Source: Gordonia terrae
Lineage (GTDB): Bacteria; Actinomycetota; Actinomycetes; Mycobacteriales; Mycobacteriaceae
Length of the DNA stretch: 64,000 nt
Reading direction: 5' to 3'
Assembly: GCF_001698225.1 (NCBI RefSeq)
Contig: NZ_CP016594.1
Span: 4,588,001 to 4,652,000 of the forward strand
This document shows positions 55,135 through 64,000 of this stretch, piece by piece. Below the pieces are notes generated by a model. It searched no databases. It had not been told where the DNA came from and saw nothing but the letters and a program-made list of their open reading frames with translations. A program made the position numbers and the translations under genes. Within the stretch, counting starts at the first letter, position 1. The number at the start of each line of letters is the position of its first letter.

Positions 55135-56661
55135 CTACGCGCCGAGGCGCTTGCGCACCTTCTTCATCGCGCGGTTGTTGAAGAACTTCCACAGCTTGAG
55201 CTGATTGTTGGTCAGCTTGGTGTCCTTGGGCAGGAACGGCGGCGACATCATCTCGGCGACGCTGACCGGCAACGTCGAGAACGCGACGGCCCGGGCATGG
55301 CTGAACGTCTCGAAGCCGGTGCGGCCGTGGTAGCCGCCCATGCCGCTGTTGCCGACACCGGCGAACGGCAGTTCGCCGCTGAACAGGTGAATGGCGAAGT
55401 CGTTGCCGTTGATCGAGCCGCTGCGGGTGTTGTCGGCGAGCTTCTGGAAACGCTCGTTCTGCTCACCGCACCAGTACATGGTCAGCGGATGCGGGTGCGA
55501 GCTGATCTGGCTGATGACCTCGGACAGATCGCGGTAGGGGTACACGGTCAGCACCGGACCGAAGACCTCGTCCTCCTCGATCTTCATGCCCGCCTTGACG
55601 CCGGTGAGCAGCGTCGGCGGGATCTTGCGGCGCTCGGCATCCGGCAGCGGCTCGCCACCGGGGATCACCTGCCGCTTCGTGGCGCCGAGCTGCTCGGCGT
55701 CGTCGATGAGCCCGAGGATGCGCTCGTAGTTCTTCTGGTTGATCGTCGAGGTGAACTGATCGTTGTCGATGATCGTCGGGAAGTTCTTGGTCCAGCGCGC
55801 GACGACCTTGTCGGTGAACTCACCGAGCTTGGCCTCGGGAACGAAGACGTAGTCCGGGCACAGGCAGACCTGGCCGCCGTTGACCATGCGGGCATCGGCG
55901 AGCATCGTCGCGGCCTTGTCGATGTCGGCGTCGATGTCGACGACGGCGGGGTTCTTGCCACCGAGTTCGAGGGTGACCGGGATCAGGTTCTTCGCGGCCT
56001 CCTGGGCCACCGAGGCACCCACCCCGGGCGAGCCGGTGAAGAACATGTGGTCGACCTTGAGCTTCGCGAAGTCCGAACCCGAACCGTGCTTGGAGGTGGC
56101 GACCGCCAGCTCCTCGATCGAGAAGTAGTTCGGGGCATGCTTGGCGATCACGTCGGTGGTCTTCGCGGTCACCGACGACGGGCGCAGGATGACCCGGTTG
56201 CCGGCCGCGAAGGCCGAGCCCGCGGGCACGATCGTCAGCTGCAGCGGGAAATTCCACGGCCCCATGATCGCGACGACGCCGAGCGGGTCGTGGCGGATGC
56301 TCTGCTTGTAGCCGAGCAGGCCCTGCACCTTGGCGACCTTGGACTCGGCCATCCAGTCCTTGACGCCGCGGCGCTGATGCGCGAGGTCGATCATGCAGCC
56401 GGCGACGTCGGCGGCCAGCGACAGCTCGCGCGGGCGGGAGCCGAAGTCCTCGGCCAGCGCTGCGGCGATCTCGTCGGCGTTGTCGAGCAACAGGGCCGCC
56501 AGCCGCGTGATGCGGTCGATGCGGGTGTCGGCGTCGGGAATCCCGTCGCGCAGGAACGCCGCGCGCTGGATCTCGACCAGTTCGGTCAGCGTGTGCGCCT
56601 CCGACGAGACGCCACGCGTCGAAATCGCGTCGGTGCCGGTGTGTTCAGCAGGCTTGGTCAT
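55135..56661 (-). CDS. Aldehyde dehydrogenase (coniferyl-aldehyde dehydrogenase type)
   Basis: 508 residues from ATG 56661 with GAGGGGA upstream. ALDH fold: GPWNFPLQL near 134-142, LELGGKNP with Glu232, catalytic Cys266 in NGGQVCLCPD, and a C-terminal extension (PFLPKDTKLTNNQLKLWK) like CalB and AlkH types. Its neighbour kstR2 is downstream on the same strand. Substrate not known; could oxidise a side-chain or fatty aldehyde, or be unrelated. Confidence 0.85.
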   Translation of the reverse strand: MTKPAEHTGTDAISTRGVSSEAHTLTELVEIQRAAFLRDGIPDADTRIDRITRLAALLLDNADEIAAALAEDFGSRPRELSLAADVAGCMIDLAHQRRGVKDWMAESKVAKVQGLLGYKQSIRHDPLGVVAIMGPWNFPLQLTIVPAGSAFAAGNRVILRPSSVTAKTTDVIAKHAPNYFSIEELAVATSKHGSGSDFAKLKVDHMFFTGSPGVGASVAQEAAKNLIPVTLELGGKNPAVVDIDADIDKAATMLADARMVNGGQVCLCPDYVFVPEAKLGEFTDKVVARWTKNFPTIIDNDQFTSTINQKNYERILGLIDDAEQLGATKRQVIPGGEPLPDAERRKIPPTLLTGVKAGMKIEEDEVFGPVLTVYPYRDLSEVISQISSHPHPLTMYWCGEQNERFQKLADNTRSGSINGNDFAIHLFSGELPFAGVGNSGMGGYHGRTGFETFSHARAVAFSTLPVSVAEMMSPPFLPKDTKLTNNQLKLWKFFNNRAMKKVRKRLGA

Positions 56662-57119
56662 CGAGATCCCCTCAGCTAGGTCGTGCTGCACCCATGTGCG
56701 GCGTTGGAACGAAACGGTCCGCCTGTCCCACACAATAGTATGCGCCAGGTCACACCCACATGTGGGCACGACTGTTGTCAGAATGCTACGACCCCGAGAC
56801 CGAAACGTCGAGGGGGTGAGCTCTGCCCCTTAGGGAGCGCCGGAGCCTGCGGAGGCGCGTCACGAAGGGTCACCGGGCCTTCGAGGCTCGTCGCTTGCGC
56901 TCCTCGCACCTCAGTATCTGCGGCCCGGCGGCCGTCATGCACCACGAAAGAACACTCGTGAGCGCCCAATTTTCTGCTCCCTGAGGTGCGAGCGCAGCGA
57001 GCCACGAAGGGGCTCGTAAGGTGCCTCACCAGGCCCTTCGTGGCTCGTCGCTAGCGCTCCTCGCACCTCAGGGACCAATGGGTGTGTGGCTCTTTCGGAT
57101 TGGGCAGCAGGGGCGCAGC
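56662..57119. other. Intergenic region rich in dispersed repeats
   Basis: 458 bases, no credible gene. A small palindrome CCCACATGTGGG (near 56755) lies upstream of the aldehyde dehydrogenase and could be its operator. Two dispersed repeat copies follow (56828-56920 and 56977-57074). Confidence 0.6.
56828..57074. repeat. Two adjacent dispersed palindromic repeat copies
   Basis: First copy (to about 56920) has CACGAAGGGTCACC and CTTCGAGGCTCGTCGCTTG, ending CGCACCTCAG. Second (56977-57074) is a full inverted element: CTCCCTGAGGTGCGAG on the left, CTCCTCGCACCTCAGGGA on the right, 30 to 40-base arms. Confidence 0.75.
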
Positions 57120-58277
57120 TCAGCCGAGCCGCTCGATGATCGTGACGTTGGCGGTCCCGCCGCCTTCACACATCGTCTGCAGGCCGTAGCGGCCGCCGGT
57201 GCGCTCGAGTTCGTTGAGGAGGGTGGCGAACAACTTGGCGCCGGTGGCGCCGAGGGGGTGGCCGAGGGCAATGGCGCCGCCGTTGGGGTTGACCTTGGCG
57301 GGGTCGGCGCCGGTCTCCTTGAGCCAGGCGAGCACTACGGGTGCGAAGGCCTCGTTGATCTCGACGACGTCGATGTCGTCCATCGACAGTCCGGTCTTGT
57401 CGAGCGCGTACTTGGTGGCGGGGATGGGCGCGGACAGCATCATCACGGGGTCGTCGCCGCGCACGGACATGTGGTGGATGCGGGCGCGCGGGGTGAGGTT
57501 GTGTTCTTTCAGCGCGCGCTCGGAGACGACGAGGGTCGCCGAGGAACCGTCGGCGATCTGCGAGGCGACGGCGGCGGTGAGGCGTGAGCCCTCGGCGAGC
57601 ACCTGGAGGCCGGCCATCTTCTCCATCGAGGTCTCGCGCGGGCATTCGTCGACGACGCAGTCGCCGAGCGTGATGTTCTCGTTGTCGAACTTGCCGTCGG
57701 CGATCGCCGCTCGGGCACGTTCGTGTGATTGCAGGGCCCAGCGCTCCATGTCCTCGCGGCTGATGTCCCACTTCTTGGCCATCATGTCCGCGCCGAGGAA
57801 CTGCGAGATCTGCGCATCCCCGAAGCGGTCCTGCCAGCCCGCGGATTCCGCTGTGGGCGTCGTGAATCCGAAGTCCTTGCCCGCGATCATGGCCTGTGAG
57901 ATGGGGATCGCGCTCATGTTCTGCAGGCCGCCGGCGACCACGATGTCCTGGGTGCCGCTCATGACGCCCTGGGCGGCGAAGTGGATGGCCTGCTGACTGG
58001 AACCACACTGACGATCGACGGTGGTGCCGGGCACCTCGAGCGGGAGACCCGCGGCGAGCCAGGCGGTCCGCGCGACGTTGCCGGCCTGCCCGCCGATGGT
58101 GTCGAGGCAGCCGAACACCACGTCGTCGACGGCTGCCGGGTCGATACCGGTGCGCTCGACGAGGGCGGAGATGATGTGGGCGCCGAGATCGGCGGGGTGG
58201 GTCTTGGCCAGCGAGCCGTTGCGCTTGCCGACCGGGGTGCGGACGGCGTCGACGATGTAGGCCTGGGGTGTGGTCAT
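57120..58277 (-). CDS. fadA6: HIP pathway thiolase FadA6
   Basis: 385 residues from ATG 58277 with AAGGAG upstream; the longer frame enters ipdF. Thiolase with catalytic Cys91 (DRQCGSSQQA), NEAFAPV near 313-319, [16 protein letters not shown] near 336-351 and MCEGGGTAN near 371. Equivalent of Rv3556c. Known: FadA6 removes acetyl-CoA from the oxidised HIP side chain. Last gene of the fadE30-ipdF-fadA6 operon. Confidence 0.92.
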   Translation of the reverse strand: MTTPQAYIVDAVRTPVGKRNGSLAKTHPADLGAHIISALVERTGIDPAAVDDVVFGCLDTIGGQAGNVARTAWLAAGLPLEVPGTTVDRQCGSSQQAIHFAAQGVMSGTQDIVVAGGLQNMSAIPISQAMIAGKDFGFTTPTAESAGWQDRFGDAQISQFLGADMMAKKWDISREDMERWALQSHERARAAIADGKFDNENITLGDCVVDECPRETSMEKMAGLQVLAEGSRLTAAVASQIADGSSATLVVSERALKEHNLTPRARIHHMSVRGDDPVMMLSAPIPATKYALDKTGLSMDDIDVVEINEAFAPVVLAWLKETGADPAKVNPNGGAIALGHPLGATGAKLFATLLNELERTGGRYGLQTMCEGGGTANVTIIERLG

Positions 58278-58315
58278 GGTCGGTGCTCCTTGGATCGGTA
58301 GAAGTGGGTTGCGCG

Positions 58316-59155
58316 TCAGGCGCGTTGGCTGGAGATCGAGACGACCTCCCCGGTGAGGTAGGTGGTGTAGTCGCTGGCAAGCATCGCGACGGTTGCGGCG
58401 ACCTCCCACACCTCGGCGGCGCGCCCGTAGGCCTCGCGGGAGGCGAGTTCGTCGAGGAGGTCGTCGCTGGTGACCTTCGCGAGGAACGGGTGTTTGGCGA
58501 TCGACGGCGCAATCGCGTTGATGCGTACCCCGACGTCGGCGGCTTCGAGTGCCGAACACCGGGTCAGGGCCATCACCCCGGCCTTGGCCGCGGCGTAGTG
58601 CGCCTGGCCGCGCTGCGCCCGCCACCCGAGCACCGACGCGTTGTTGACGATGACGCCGTTGTGGTCGACCGATCCGAAGTACCGCAGGGCTGCGCGGGTC
58701 GCGCGGAAGGTACCGGTGAGCGTGATGTCGAGGACGCGGTCCCATTCCTCGTCGGTCATCTCGGCGACCGGGGTCTCCCCACCGAGTCCGGCGTTGTTGA
58801 CCAGCACATCGATGCGCCCGAGTTCGCTTGCGGCATCGGTGATCAGCGCATCGACCTCGGCGGTGACCTGGACATTGCAGGTGCGCTGGGCGACCGTGCG
58901 TTCGGGGAACTCGGCGGCGAGTTTCTCGGCGGCCTCACCCAGCCGTCGTTCATGCCAGTCGCTGACGAGCACATCCGCACCTTCGAGCAGCGCGCGACGG
59001 GCCGACGCGAAGCCGATACCCGTTCCGGCAGCGGCGGTCACCACGACCTTCTTGCCCAGCAACAGGCTGTGCCCGGCGATCTCGGCGGGCGGAGTCGCGA
59101 GCGGCGAGAGCGCCCGGCCCGTCGCGTTGGCTCCGTTGACATCGACTCCGGTCAT
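58316..59155 (-). CDS. ipdF: 5-hydroxy-HIP-CoA dehydrogenase IpdF
   Basis: 279 residues. SDR: TAAAGTGIG near 40-48, NNAG near 119-122, NNASVLGWRAQRGQAHYAAAKAG near 171-193 giving Ser, Tyr and Lys. Equivalent of Rv3559c. Known: IpdF oxidises or reduces the 5-OH of HIP-CoA. Starts one base after the fadE30 stop; 38 bases lie between it and fadA6. Confidence 0.9.
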   Translation of the reverse strand: MTGVDVNGANATGRALSPLATPPAEIAGHSLLLGKKVVVTAAAGTGIGFASARRALLEGADVLVSDWHERRLGEAAEKLAAEFPERTVAQRTCNVQVTAEVDALITDAASELGRIDVLVNNAGLGGETPVAEMTDEEWDRVLDITLTGTFRATRAALRYFGSVDHNGVIVNNASVLGWRAQRGQAHYAAAKAGVMALTRCSALEAADVGVRINAIAPSIAKHPFLAKVTSDDLLDELASREAYGRAAEVWEVAATVAMLASDYTTYLTGEVVSISSQRA

Positions 59156-59156
59156 C

Positions 59157-60428
59157 TCAGCGTGCCTCTCGGGGTAGGCCGAGCACCCGCTCGGCGATGA
59201 TGTTGCGCTGCACCTCGTTCGACCCGCCGTAGATCGTGTCGGCGCGGGTGAACAGGTAGAGCCGTTGCCATTCGTCGAGTTCGACGTTCTCCGGGTCGGC
59301 GATGTCGTTGGCCTTCCCTTCGGCGGTCGCGGCCGGTCCGATCAGCGACGGCGCACCGACGACGTCCATCGCGAGTTCGCCGAGATCGCGATGCCAGTTG
59401 GCCCACAACAACTTCGACACCGACGCCGCGCCCGCCTGAGACGTCACGTCGCCGTCGAGCGTCCGCTGTGCATGCGCCCGCATGACCTTGAGCCCGATGT
59501 CGGCGCGGGCCAGACGCGACGCGATCTCCGGGTCGTCCACCGACCCGTTGACTCTCGCCAGATCGGCGAGATTACCCAGCTCGCGGGCGAATCCGACCTG
59601 CTGCCCCAGCGTCGAAACACCGCGCTCGAACTGCAGCAGCCCCATCGCGACCTTCCACCCGTCGCCGGGTTCGCCGACGATCAGATCGGCCTCGGTCTCC
59701 GCGTCGTCGAAGAACACCTCGTTGAATTCCGAAGTACCGGTGAGCTGTTGGATAGGGCGCACGGTGATTCCCGGCTGATCGAGCGGTACGAGCAGGAAAC
59801 TCAGTCCGGCATGCCGTGACGACCCCTTCTCGGTGCGAGCGATCACGAACACCCACTGCGCGACATGCGCGAGCGAGGTCCAGATCTTCTGGCCGTTGAT
59901 GATCCACTTGCCCGAGCCGTTCGACTCGTCGAGGCGTGCGGACGTGGACACACCCGCGAGATCCGAACCGGCGCCGGGCTCGGAGTAGCCCTGCGACCAC
60001 AGTTCGGTGACATCGACGATCCCGGGCAGCAGACGCCGCTTCTGCTCGTCGGTGCCGTAGGCGATGAGCGTGGGGCCCAACAACTCCTCGCCCAGGTGGT
60101 TCACCCGCGCCGGCGCGTTCGCGCGGGCGTATTCGCGGTGGAAGATGATCCGCTGCTCGAGCGTCGCTCCCCGACCGCCGTACTCGACCGGCCAGCCGAT
60201 GCAGGTCCAGCCGGCGCGGGCGAGGTGACGGTCCCATTCAAGGCGTTCGGCGAAGAACTCGTGTTCGCTACCGGGGCCGCCCCGACCCTTCAGATCGGCG
60301 AAGTCGCCCGTCAGGTTCTCGTCGAGCCACGTCCGCACCGCGGCCGCGAACTCAGTGGTGGCGTTCGGCGTCGATTTCGCCCATTCACCCAGGTCGACGG
60401 CACGATCGGCGAGATTCGTCGTGGTCAT
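59157..60428 (-). CDS. fadE30: Acyl-CoA dehydrogenase FadE30
   Basis: 423 residues from ATG 60428 (MTTTNLADR); the longer frame crosses the operator. ACAD fold: YSEPGAGSDLAGVSTSA near 144-160, WIINGQKIWTSLAH near 174-187, C-terminal YGGSNEVQRNIIAERVLGLP near 398-417. Equivalent of Rv3560c. Known: FadE30 dehydrogenates the propionyl side chain of 5-OH HIP-CoA. Divergent from fadD3. Confidence 0.92.
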   Translation of the reverse strand: MTTTNLADRAVDLGEWAKSTPNATTEFAAAVRTWLDENLTGDFADLKGRGGPGSEHEFFAERLEWDRHLARAGWTCIGWPVEYGGRGATLEQRIIFHREYARANAPARVNHLGEELLGPTLIAYGTDEQKRRLLPGIVDVTELWSQGYSEPGAGSDLAGVSTSARLDESNGSGKWIINGQKIWTSLAHVAQWVFVIARTEKGSSRHAGLSFLLVPLDQPGITVRPIQQLTGTSEFNEVFFDDAETEADLIVGEPGDGWKVAMGLLQFERGVSTLGQQVGFARELGNLADLARVNGSVDDPEIASRLARADIGLKVMRAHAQRTLDGDVTSQAGAASVSKLLWANWHRDLGELAMDVVGAPSLIGPAATAEGKANDIADPENVELDEWQRLYLFTRADTIYGGSNEVQRNIIAERVLGLPREAR

Positions 60429-60448
60429 GAGCGCTAGCATAACGCACC

Positions 60449-60464
60449 AAGCAAGTGCTAGGTT
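60449..60464. promoter_or_regulatory. KstR2-type operator between fadE30 and fadD3
   Basis: AAGCAAGTGCTAGGTT: left half AAGCAAG exact, right half CTAGGTT has two mismatches to CTTGCTT. Eight bases before the fadD3 start, 20 from fadE30. Confidence 0.8.
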
Positions 60465-60471
60465 GGGGCGC

Positions 60472-62055
60472 ATGGCGCAGACCTCGCTGCTCGAGACTCT
60501 CCCCTCTCCCACGACACCGGCCGCAGTTCGACGCGCAGCGCAGACCTGGCCCGACCGTATCGCTCTCGTCGACGGTCAGTGGCACCCTTCGTCGCATCCG
60601 CGCCTCGAGTTGACCTGGACGCAGCTACACGGCGTCGTGCGCGCATTCGCAGGTGCATTGGTGGCGTCGGGAATCAAGGCCGGCGATCGGGTCGCCATCT
60701 GGTCACCGAACAGTTTTCACTGGCCGATCGCGGCACTCGGGGCCCACTACGCCGGGGCGACGCTGGTCCCGCTCAACACCCGCTACACCGCAGGCGAGGC
60801 CATCGAGATCATCGAACGTTCGGGGGCCCGCGCGGTCATCGTGTCCGGCGAGTTCCTCGGTGCCGACCACGCCACCGAGCTCCTCCGCGACCACCGCGCC
60901 TCGATGCCCGATCTGGTGATCCGGGTGCCGCTCACCCGCGGCGCGCCTGCTCTCGACGGGGCCGTCGACTGGCACGACTTCCTCGAACGGGAGACCGACG
61001 ACGCGCTGGCCGACGCCGACCGTCGAGCCGACACCGTCTCCCCCGACGACATCTCCGACATCCTCTTCACCTCCGGGACGACCGGAAAGTCCAAGGGCGT
61101 GCTGGCAACTCACCGACAGACCCTCACCGGGTCGTACGGGTGGGGCGCGAACGCAGGACTGCACCCCGGTGACCGCTACCTGATGGTCAACCCGTATTTC
61201 CACACGTTCGGATACAAGGCGGGCATCCTGCCGAGCGTCCTGTTCGGCGTGACGATGTTGCCGCTCGCCGTGTACTCACCGGAGCAGGCGATGACGCTCG
61301 TGTCCGACGAACGCGCAACGGTCTTCCCCGGCGCACCCACGATCTTCCAGACCATCCTCGACGACCCGAAACGCGCCGACCACGATCTGTCCAGCCTGCG
61401 CATCGTCATCACCGGCGCCGCGATCGTGCCCGTCGTCCTCGTCGAACGCCTCCAGCAGGACCTCGGCGTGGACACCGTCATCACCGCCTACGGCCTGACC
61501 GAGGCGAGCGGCTTCGTGTCGACGTGCACGCCCGACGACGACGACACGACGGTGGCCACCACCTGCGGGCGGGCGTTCCCGGGCATGGAGATCCGGCTCT
61601 CCGACGACGGCGAGGTGCTCGCCCGCGGAGACATGGTGATGGTCGGCTACCTCGACGATCCCGACGCCACCGCTGCGACGATCGACGCCGACGGATGGCT
61701 GCACACCGGTGACATCGGGACCATCGACGAGCGCGGCAATCTGAAGATCACCGACCGCCTCAAGGACATGTACATCTGCGGTGGGTTCAATGTCTACCCC
61801 GCGGAGATCGAGCAGACCCTCGCCCGGATCGACGGTGTCACCGAGTCGGCGGTCGTCGGCGTCCCCGACGACCGGCTCGGCGAGGTCGGCCGCGCCTACC
61901 TGACGGTCCGCGCGGACGCCGACCTCGACGAGGACCGTGTGATCGCCTACGCCAAGCAGCATCTCGCGAACTTCAAGGTCCCCCGGTCGGTGGTCTTCGT
62001 CGAGCAGTTCCCCCGCAACGCGGCGGGCAAGATCCTCAAGCGCAACCTCACCTGA
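60472..62055 (+). CDS. fadD3: HIP-CoA ligase FadD3
   Basis: 527 residues from ATG 60472. ANL ligase with FTSGTTGKSKGV near 199-210, YGLTEASGF near 340 and DMYICGGFNVYPAEIE near 433-448. Equivalent of Rv3561. Known: FadD3 activates HIP (ring C/D propionate) and so makes the KstR2 inducer. In M. tuberculosis fadE31-33 follow it; here the next gene is lysS. Confidence 0.93.
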   Translation: MAQTSLLETLPSPTTPAAVRRAAQTWPDRIALVDGQWHPSSHPRLELTWTQLHGVVRAFAGALVASGIKAGDRVAIWSPNSFHWPIAALGAHYAGATLVPLNTRYTAGEAIEIIERSGARAVIVSGEFLGADHATELLRDHRASMPDLVIRVPLTRGAPALDGAVDWHDFLERETDDALADADRRADTVSPDDISDILFTSGTTGKSKGVLATHRQTLTGSYGWGANAGLHPGDRYLMVNPYFHTFGYKAGILPSVLFGVTMLPLAVYSPEQAMTLVSDERATVFPGAPTIFQTILDDPKRADHDLSSLRIVITGAAIVPVVLVERLQQDLGVDTVITAYGLTEASGFVSTCTPDDDDTTVATTCGRAFPGMEIRLSDDGEVLARGDMVMVGYLDDPDATAATIDADGWLHTGDIGTIDERGNLKITDRLKDMYICGGFNVYPAEIEQTLARIDGVTESAVVGVPDDRLGEVGRAYLTVRADADLDEDRVIAYAKQHLANFKVPRSVVFVEQFPRNAAGKILKRNLT

Positions 62056-62061
62056 CCTCAC

Positions 62062-62086
62062 CCGGGATTCCGCTCCGAAATCCCGG
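62062..62086. terminator. Hairpin terminator between fadD3 and lysS
   Basis: CCGGGATT pairs with AATCCCGG (8-base stem, 9-base loop that itself is partly complementary). Between convergent fadD3 and lysS, directly before the lysS stop codon. Confidence 0.7.
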
Positions 62087-63628
62087 TCAGGAGCGGGGCT
62101 TCACCAGGGGGAAGAGGATGGTGTCGCGGATGCCGAGACCGGTGAGGGCCATCAACAGACGGTCGATGCCCATCCCGGTGCCGGTGGTCGGCGGCATGCC
62201 GTACTCCATCGCGGCGAGGAACTCCTCGTCGAGGACCATCGCCTCGTCGTCACCGGCGGCGGCCAGGCGCGCCTGGTCGGCGAAACGCTCGCGCTGGATG
62301 ACGGGGTCGACGAGTTCGGAGTAGCCGGTCGCCAACTCGAAGCCGCGCACGTAGAGGTCCCACTTCTCGACGACGCCGGTCACCGACCGGTGCGCGCGGA
62401 CCAACGGCGAGGTCTCGACCGGGAAGTCGCGCACGAAGACCGGGCGGTCCAGCTTCTCACCGACCATGTGTTCCCAGAGTTCTTCGACGAGCTTGCCGTG
62501 GCCGTACCCCTTGTCCTTCGGGATCTCGAGGCCCACCCGTGCCGCGATCGCAAGCAACTGGTCGACGGTGGTCTCGCCGTCGGCGCCCGCGGGGACGATC
62601 TGCTCACCGAGTGCCTCGGACAGCGACGGGTACATCTCCAGCGCGGTCCACTCACCGGACAGGTCGTAGGCGGAACCGTCCGGCATGGTCGGGGTCTGGG
62701 TGCCGAGCGCCGCCTGCGAAACCTCTTGCACGAGTTCGCGGATCATGACGGCGGAGTCGTCGTAGGTGCCGTAGGCCTGATAGGTCTCGAGCATCGCGAA
62801 TTCCGGCGAATGGGTGGAGTCGGCACCCTCGTTGCGGAAGTTGCGATTGATCTCGAAGACGCGCTCGATGCCGCCGACCACACAACGCTTGAGGAACAGC
62901 TCCGGTGCGATGCGCAGGAACAGGTCGATGTCGAACGCGTTGGAATGGGTCACGAACGGACGCGCCGCCGCACCGCCGTGCAGGGTCTGCAGCATCGGGG
63001 TCTCGACCTCGAGGAAACCTCGACGGCCCAGGGCCGCACGGAGTTCGGCGATCACCGAGATCCGGGTCCGGGCGATGCTGCGCGCCTCCGGACGCATGAT
63101 GAGGTCGACGTAGCGCTGCCGCACGCGGGTCTCCTCGTTCATGTCCTTGTGGGCGACAGGCAACGGACGCAACGACTTCGACGCCATCTGCCAACCGTCG
63201 GCCATCACCGACAGTTCGCCGGTGCGCGAGCTGATGACCTCGCCCGAGATGAAGACGATGTCTCCGAGGTCGACCTCGGACTTCCACCGCGCCAACGCGT
63301 CCTCGCCGACGCCGTTGAAGCTGACCATCGCCTGCAGCTGGGTGCCGTCGCCCTCTTGCAGCGTCGCGAAGCACAGCTTGCCCTTGTTGCGCAGGAAGAT
63401 CACGCGCCCGCTCACGCCGACGTGTTGTCCGGTCTCGGTACCGGCCTCGAGGTCGGGATAGGCCGCGCGGATCTCACCGAGGCTGTGCGTGCGCGGGATC
63501 GCCACCGGGTAGGCCTCGCGACCCTCGGCCAGGATCCGCTCACGCTTCTCGCGGCGGATCCGCAACTGCTCGGGAGTCTGCTCGTCGGTCGCTTCGGGCG
63601 TGGCGGTGCTGGTCGGGCTGTCACTCAC
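62087..63628 (-). CDS. lysS: Lysyl-tRNA synthetase, class II
   Basis: 513 residues from GTG 63628 ([12 protein letters not shown]); ATG 63655 would add 9 residues and has only a 3-base gap to its GGGAG, so the choice is open. N-terminal OB anticodon domain ([20 protein letters not shown] near 69-88), class II motif 2 around [14 protein letters not shown] near 281-294, motif 3 GMGIDRLLM near 492-500. Charges tRNA-Lys. Marks the end of the sterol region. Confidence 0.95.
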   Translation of the reverse strand: MSDSPTSTATPEATDEQTPEQLRIRREKRERILAEGREAYPVAIPRTHSLGEIRAAYPDLEAGTETGQHVGVSGRVIFLRNKGKLCFATLQEGDGTQLQAMVSFNGVGEDALARWKSEVDLGDIVFISGEVISSRTGELSVMADGWQMASKSLRPLPVAHKDMNEETRVRQRYVDLIMRPEARSIARTRISVIAELRAALGRRGFLEVETPMLQTLHGGAAARPFVTHSNAFDIDLFLRIAPELFLKRCVVGGIERVFEINRNFRNEGADSTHSPEFAMLETYQAYGTYDDSAVMIRELVQEVSQAALGTQTPTMPDGSAYDLSGEWTALEMYPSLSEALGEQIVPAGADGETTVDQLLAIAARVGLEIPKDKGYGHGKLVEELWEHMVGEKLDRPVFVRDFPVETSPLVRAHRSVTGVVEKWDLYVRGFELATGYSELVDPVIQRERFADQARLAAAGDDEAMVLDEEFLAAMEYGMPPTTGTGMGIDRLLMALTGLGIRDTILFPLVKPRS

Positions 63629-63717
63629 CCCACGCACCCTATCGGGGCCGGTCATCGACTCCCAATTCACCGCCCGGCCGTGATCGAGGCCACAACCGGG
63701 TCGTGCCGGGCGCGGGG

Positions 63718-64000
63718 TCAGCTCTCGTGTGCGGAGATGACGGCGAGGTCGTCGGGGCGGATCCGGCCGTTGACCCGTGCCGACCGCATCCGACGGTGCC
63801 CGCCGACGACGAACACCGCACCGTGCACGCCACGCGCCTGCAGGTGCCACGCGAGCCATTCGGCCTCGTGCCCGTCCTCGCTGACGAGAATCCATCGCGA
63901 CTCCGGTCGGGCGGCGCGCAGGGAATCAGGGGTGTCCGGCGTGAGCCGGTCGAGAACCTCGACCGCATTGATGGCGAGGGCACCGAACAGTGCGCCGTCG
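63718..64000 (-). CDS. C-terminal part of a hypothetical protein (5' end outside window)
   Basis: The frame enters from the right edge of the window and ends at a TGA at 63718-63720; 93 residues are seen. [19 protein letters not shown] and [19 protein letters not shown] look like a Rossmann/rhodanese-type alpha-beta fold, but without a clear active-site Cys. 90 bases upstream of lysS on the same strand. Family not certain. Confidence 0.65.
   Translation of the reverse strand, partial: DGALFGALAINAVEVLDRLTPDTPDSLRAARPESRWILVSEDGHEAEWLAWHLQARGVHGAVFVVGGHRRMRSARVNGRIRPDDLAVISAHES

Overview
The window is a high-GC actinobacterial chromosome segment from a mycolic-acid-type genus. Gordonia is the best guess, with Rhodococcus or another Mycobacteriales genus as the alternative. 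The guess rests on a complete mce4 locus, KstR- and KstR2-type operators, an F420-dependent enzyme, a mycothiol-type DinB-fold protein and many GTG starts. Nearly all of 3.8-62 kb follows the order of the Mycobacterium tuberculosis Rv3492c-Rv3561 sterol catabolic region, with gene blocks lost or inserted. Gene names are recognised from protein sequence and gene order only; no database search was possible.

Layout. 0.0-3.5 kb: the end of an unknown gene, an unknown protein, and a His-rich CopB-type copper ATPase with two CsoR-like palindromes. 3.8-15.4 kb (minus strand): hsd4A-yrbE4A-yrbE4B-mce4ABCDEF-mam4A-mam4B, the sterol importer, mostly with overlapping stop and start codons. 15.5-20.0 kb: ferredoxin fdxD, divergent from fadE26-fadE27-fadD17, with a tandem repeat between fadE26 and fadE27. 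20.3-24.6 kb: a foreign-looking block holding a type VII secretion-like two-protein cassette, two small membrane proteins, a secreted protein and a DUF1275 protein. 24.6-38.1 kb: the side-chain block with an NMO-like flavoprotein, fadD19, echA19, a PAS-ANTAR protein, an F420-dependent oxidoreductase, an OB-fold protein, ltp4, ltp3, a CMD-family protein, an NTF2-like protein, cyp125, fadA5 and ddn. 38.3-43.7 kb: accessory genes (DinB-fold protein, WYL regulator, Cys-tailed DUF5685-like protein, fadD8-like ligase with two KstR sites, GyrA-like/GNAT fusion). 43.8-49.6 kb: KstR2-type genes for rings C and D (NTF2-like protein, two SDRs, echA20, ipdA, ipdB, ipdC). 49.7-54.4 kb: a lone ABC ATPase and an IrtAB/YbtPQ-like ABC pair with an iron-box-like site. 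54.4-62.1 kb: kstR2, an aldehyde dehydrogenase, fadE30-ipdF-fadA6 (in that transcription order) and divergent fadD3. 62.1-64 kb: lysS and a partial gene, which mark the housekeeping border.

How it works together (known family roles plus inference): Mce4 and YrbE4 import sterol. CYP125 oxidises the C26/C27 terminus. FadD19, FadD17, FadE26/27, EchA19, Hsd4A, FadA5 and Ltp3/Ltp4 shorten the side chain. FadD3, FadE30, IpdF, FadA6, IpdC, EchA20 and IpdAB degrade the rings C and D remnant (HIP). KstR-like palindromes (core TAGAAC-N2-GTTCTA) precede the import and side-chain genes. KstR2-like palindromes (core GCAAG-N2-CTTGC) precede the ring C/D genes and kstR2. Enzymes for rings A and B (Kst, Ksh, Hsa), the ltp2-chsH-fadE28/29 genes, fadE31-33 and the MceG ATPase are not in this window.
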